A stretch of 5,413 bases of DNA. It comes from an uncultured Prevotella sp. (GTDB lineage: Bacteria; Bacteroidota; Bacteroidia; Bacteroidales; Bacteroidaceae). The notes under the pieces were generated by a model, which did not search any database, was not told where the DNA came from, and saw nothing but the letters and a program-made list of their open reading frames with translations. Shown piece after piece: positions 5,369 through 5,413 of the stretch (position 1 is its first letter; each line of letters begins with the position of its first letter). The translations under genes and the position numbers were made by a program. The stretch spans positions 1 through 5,413 of the forward strand of contig CALZNR010000119.1 in NCBI GenBank assembly GCA_945827565.1, given 5' to 3'.

Positions 5369-5413
5369 CTGTCTCTTATACACATCTCCGAGCCCACGAG
5401 ACAGGCAGAAATC
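5369..5413 (-). other. Nextera sequencing adapter left on the contig end (not genomic)
   Basis: This is the exact reverse complement of positions 2-46. The Tn5 mosaic end is at 5369-5387, the rest of the adapter runs to 5402, the index reads AGGCAGAA at 5403-5410, and ATC at 5411-5413 begins the P7 primer complement. It shows that the OmpA-domain gene is truncated by library fragmentation and assembly, not by a biological breakpoint. Confidence 0.98.

Overview
The window looks like one short contig from a member of the Bacteroidota, most likely Bacteroidales and close to Prevotella. The reasons are the lineage-typical Mrp and DHFR sequence variants, promoter boxes resembling the Bacteroidota -7/-33 type (TAnnTTTG/TTTG), weak Shine-Dalgarno signals, and an OmpA domain with the long insertion common in this phylum. 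The genus is inferred from remembered family resemblance, not from a search. The first 46 and last 45 bases are not biological: they are Illumina Nextera adapter with the same 8-base index, in opposite orientations. The genomic insert therefore runs from about 47 to 5368.

Layout. On the + strand, the 3' end of trmB (tRNA m7G46 methyltransferase) is followed after 33 bp by a complete mrp (Fe-S carrier-type P-loop ATPase). Mrp runs tail to tail into a minus-strand operon with only 3 bp between stop codons. Reading right to left, that operon is an RsmF-type RNA m5C methyltransferase, thyA (thymidylate synthase, 4-bp ATGA overlap with the methyltransferase) and folA (dihydrofolate reductase). A strong hairpin inside the 3' end of folA is a candidate terminator for mrp. 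ThyA turns dUMP into dTMP and oxidises methylene-tetrahydrofolate to dihydrofolate; FolA reduces it back, so the two form a functional pair.

To the right, a compact divergent promoter region (about 4128-4274) separates this operon from a + strand pair. The pair is a 201-aa signal-peptide-bearing membrane protein of unknown function and a 64-aa PspC-domain membrane protein, plausibly an envelope module. The minus strand then carries the C-terminal end of a truncated OmpA-domain outer-membrane/peptidoglycan-binding protein. Its last 12 codons and stop overlap the 3' end of pspC by 41 bp.

Most of the window is ordinary housekeeping sequence. I found no CRISPR array, tRNA, rRNA, insertion sequence or clear novel defence or mobile system. 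The points most worth a second look are the interlocked divergent promoters, the small leader ORF coupled to the membrane-protein gene, the repeated glycine motif in that protein, the pspC/OmpA antisense overlap, and the adapter ends that can mislead annotation.
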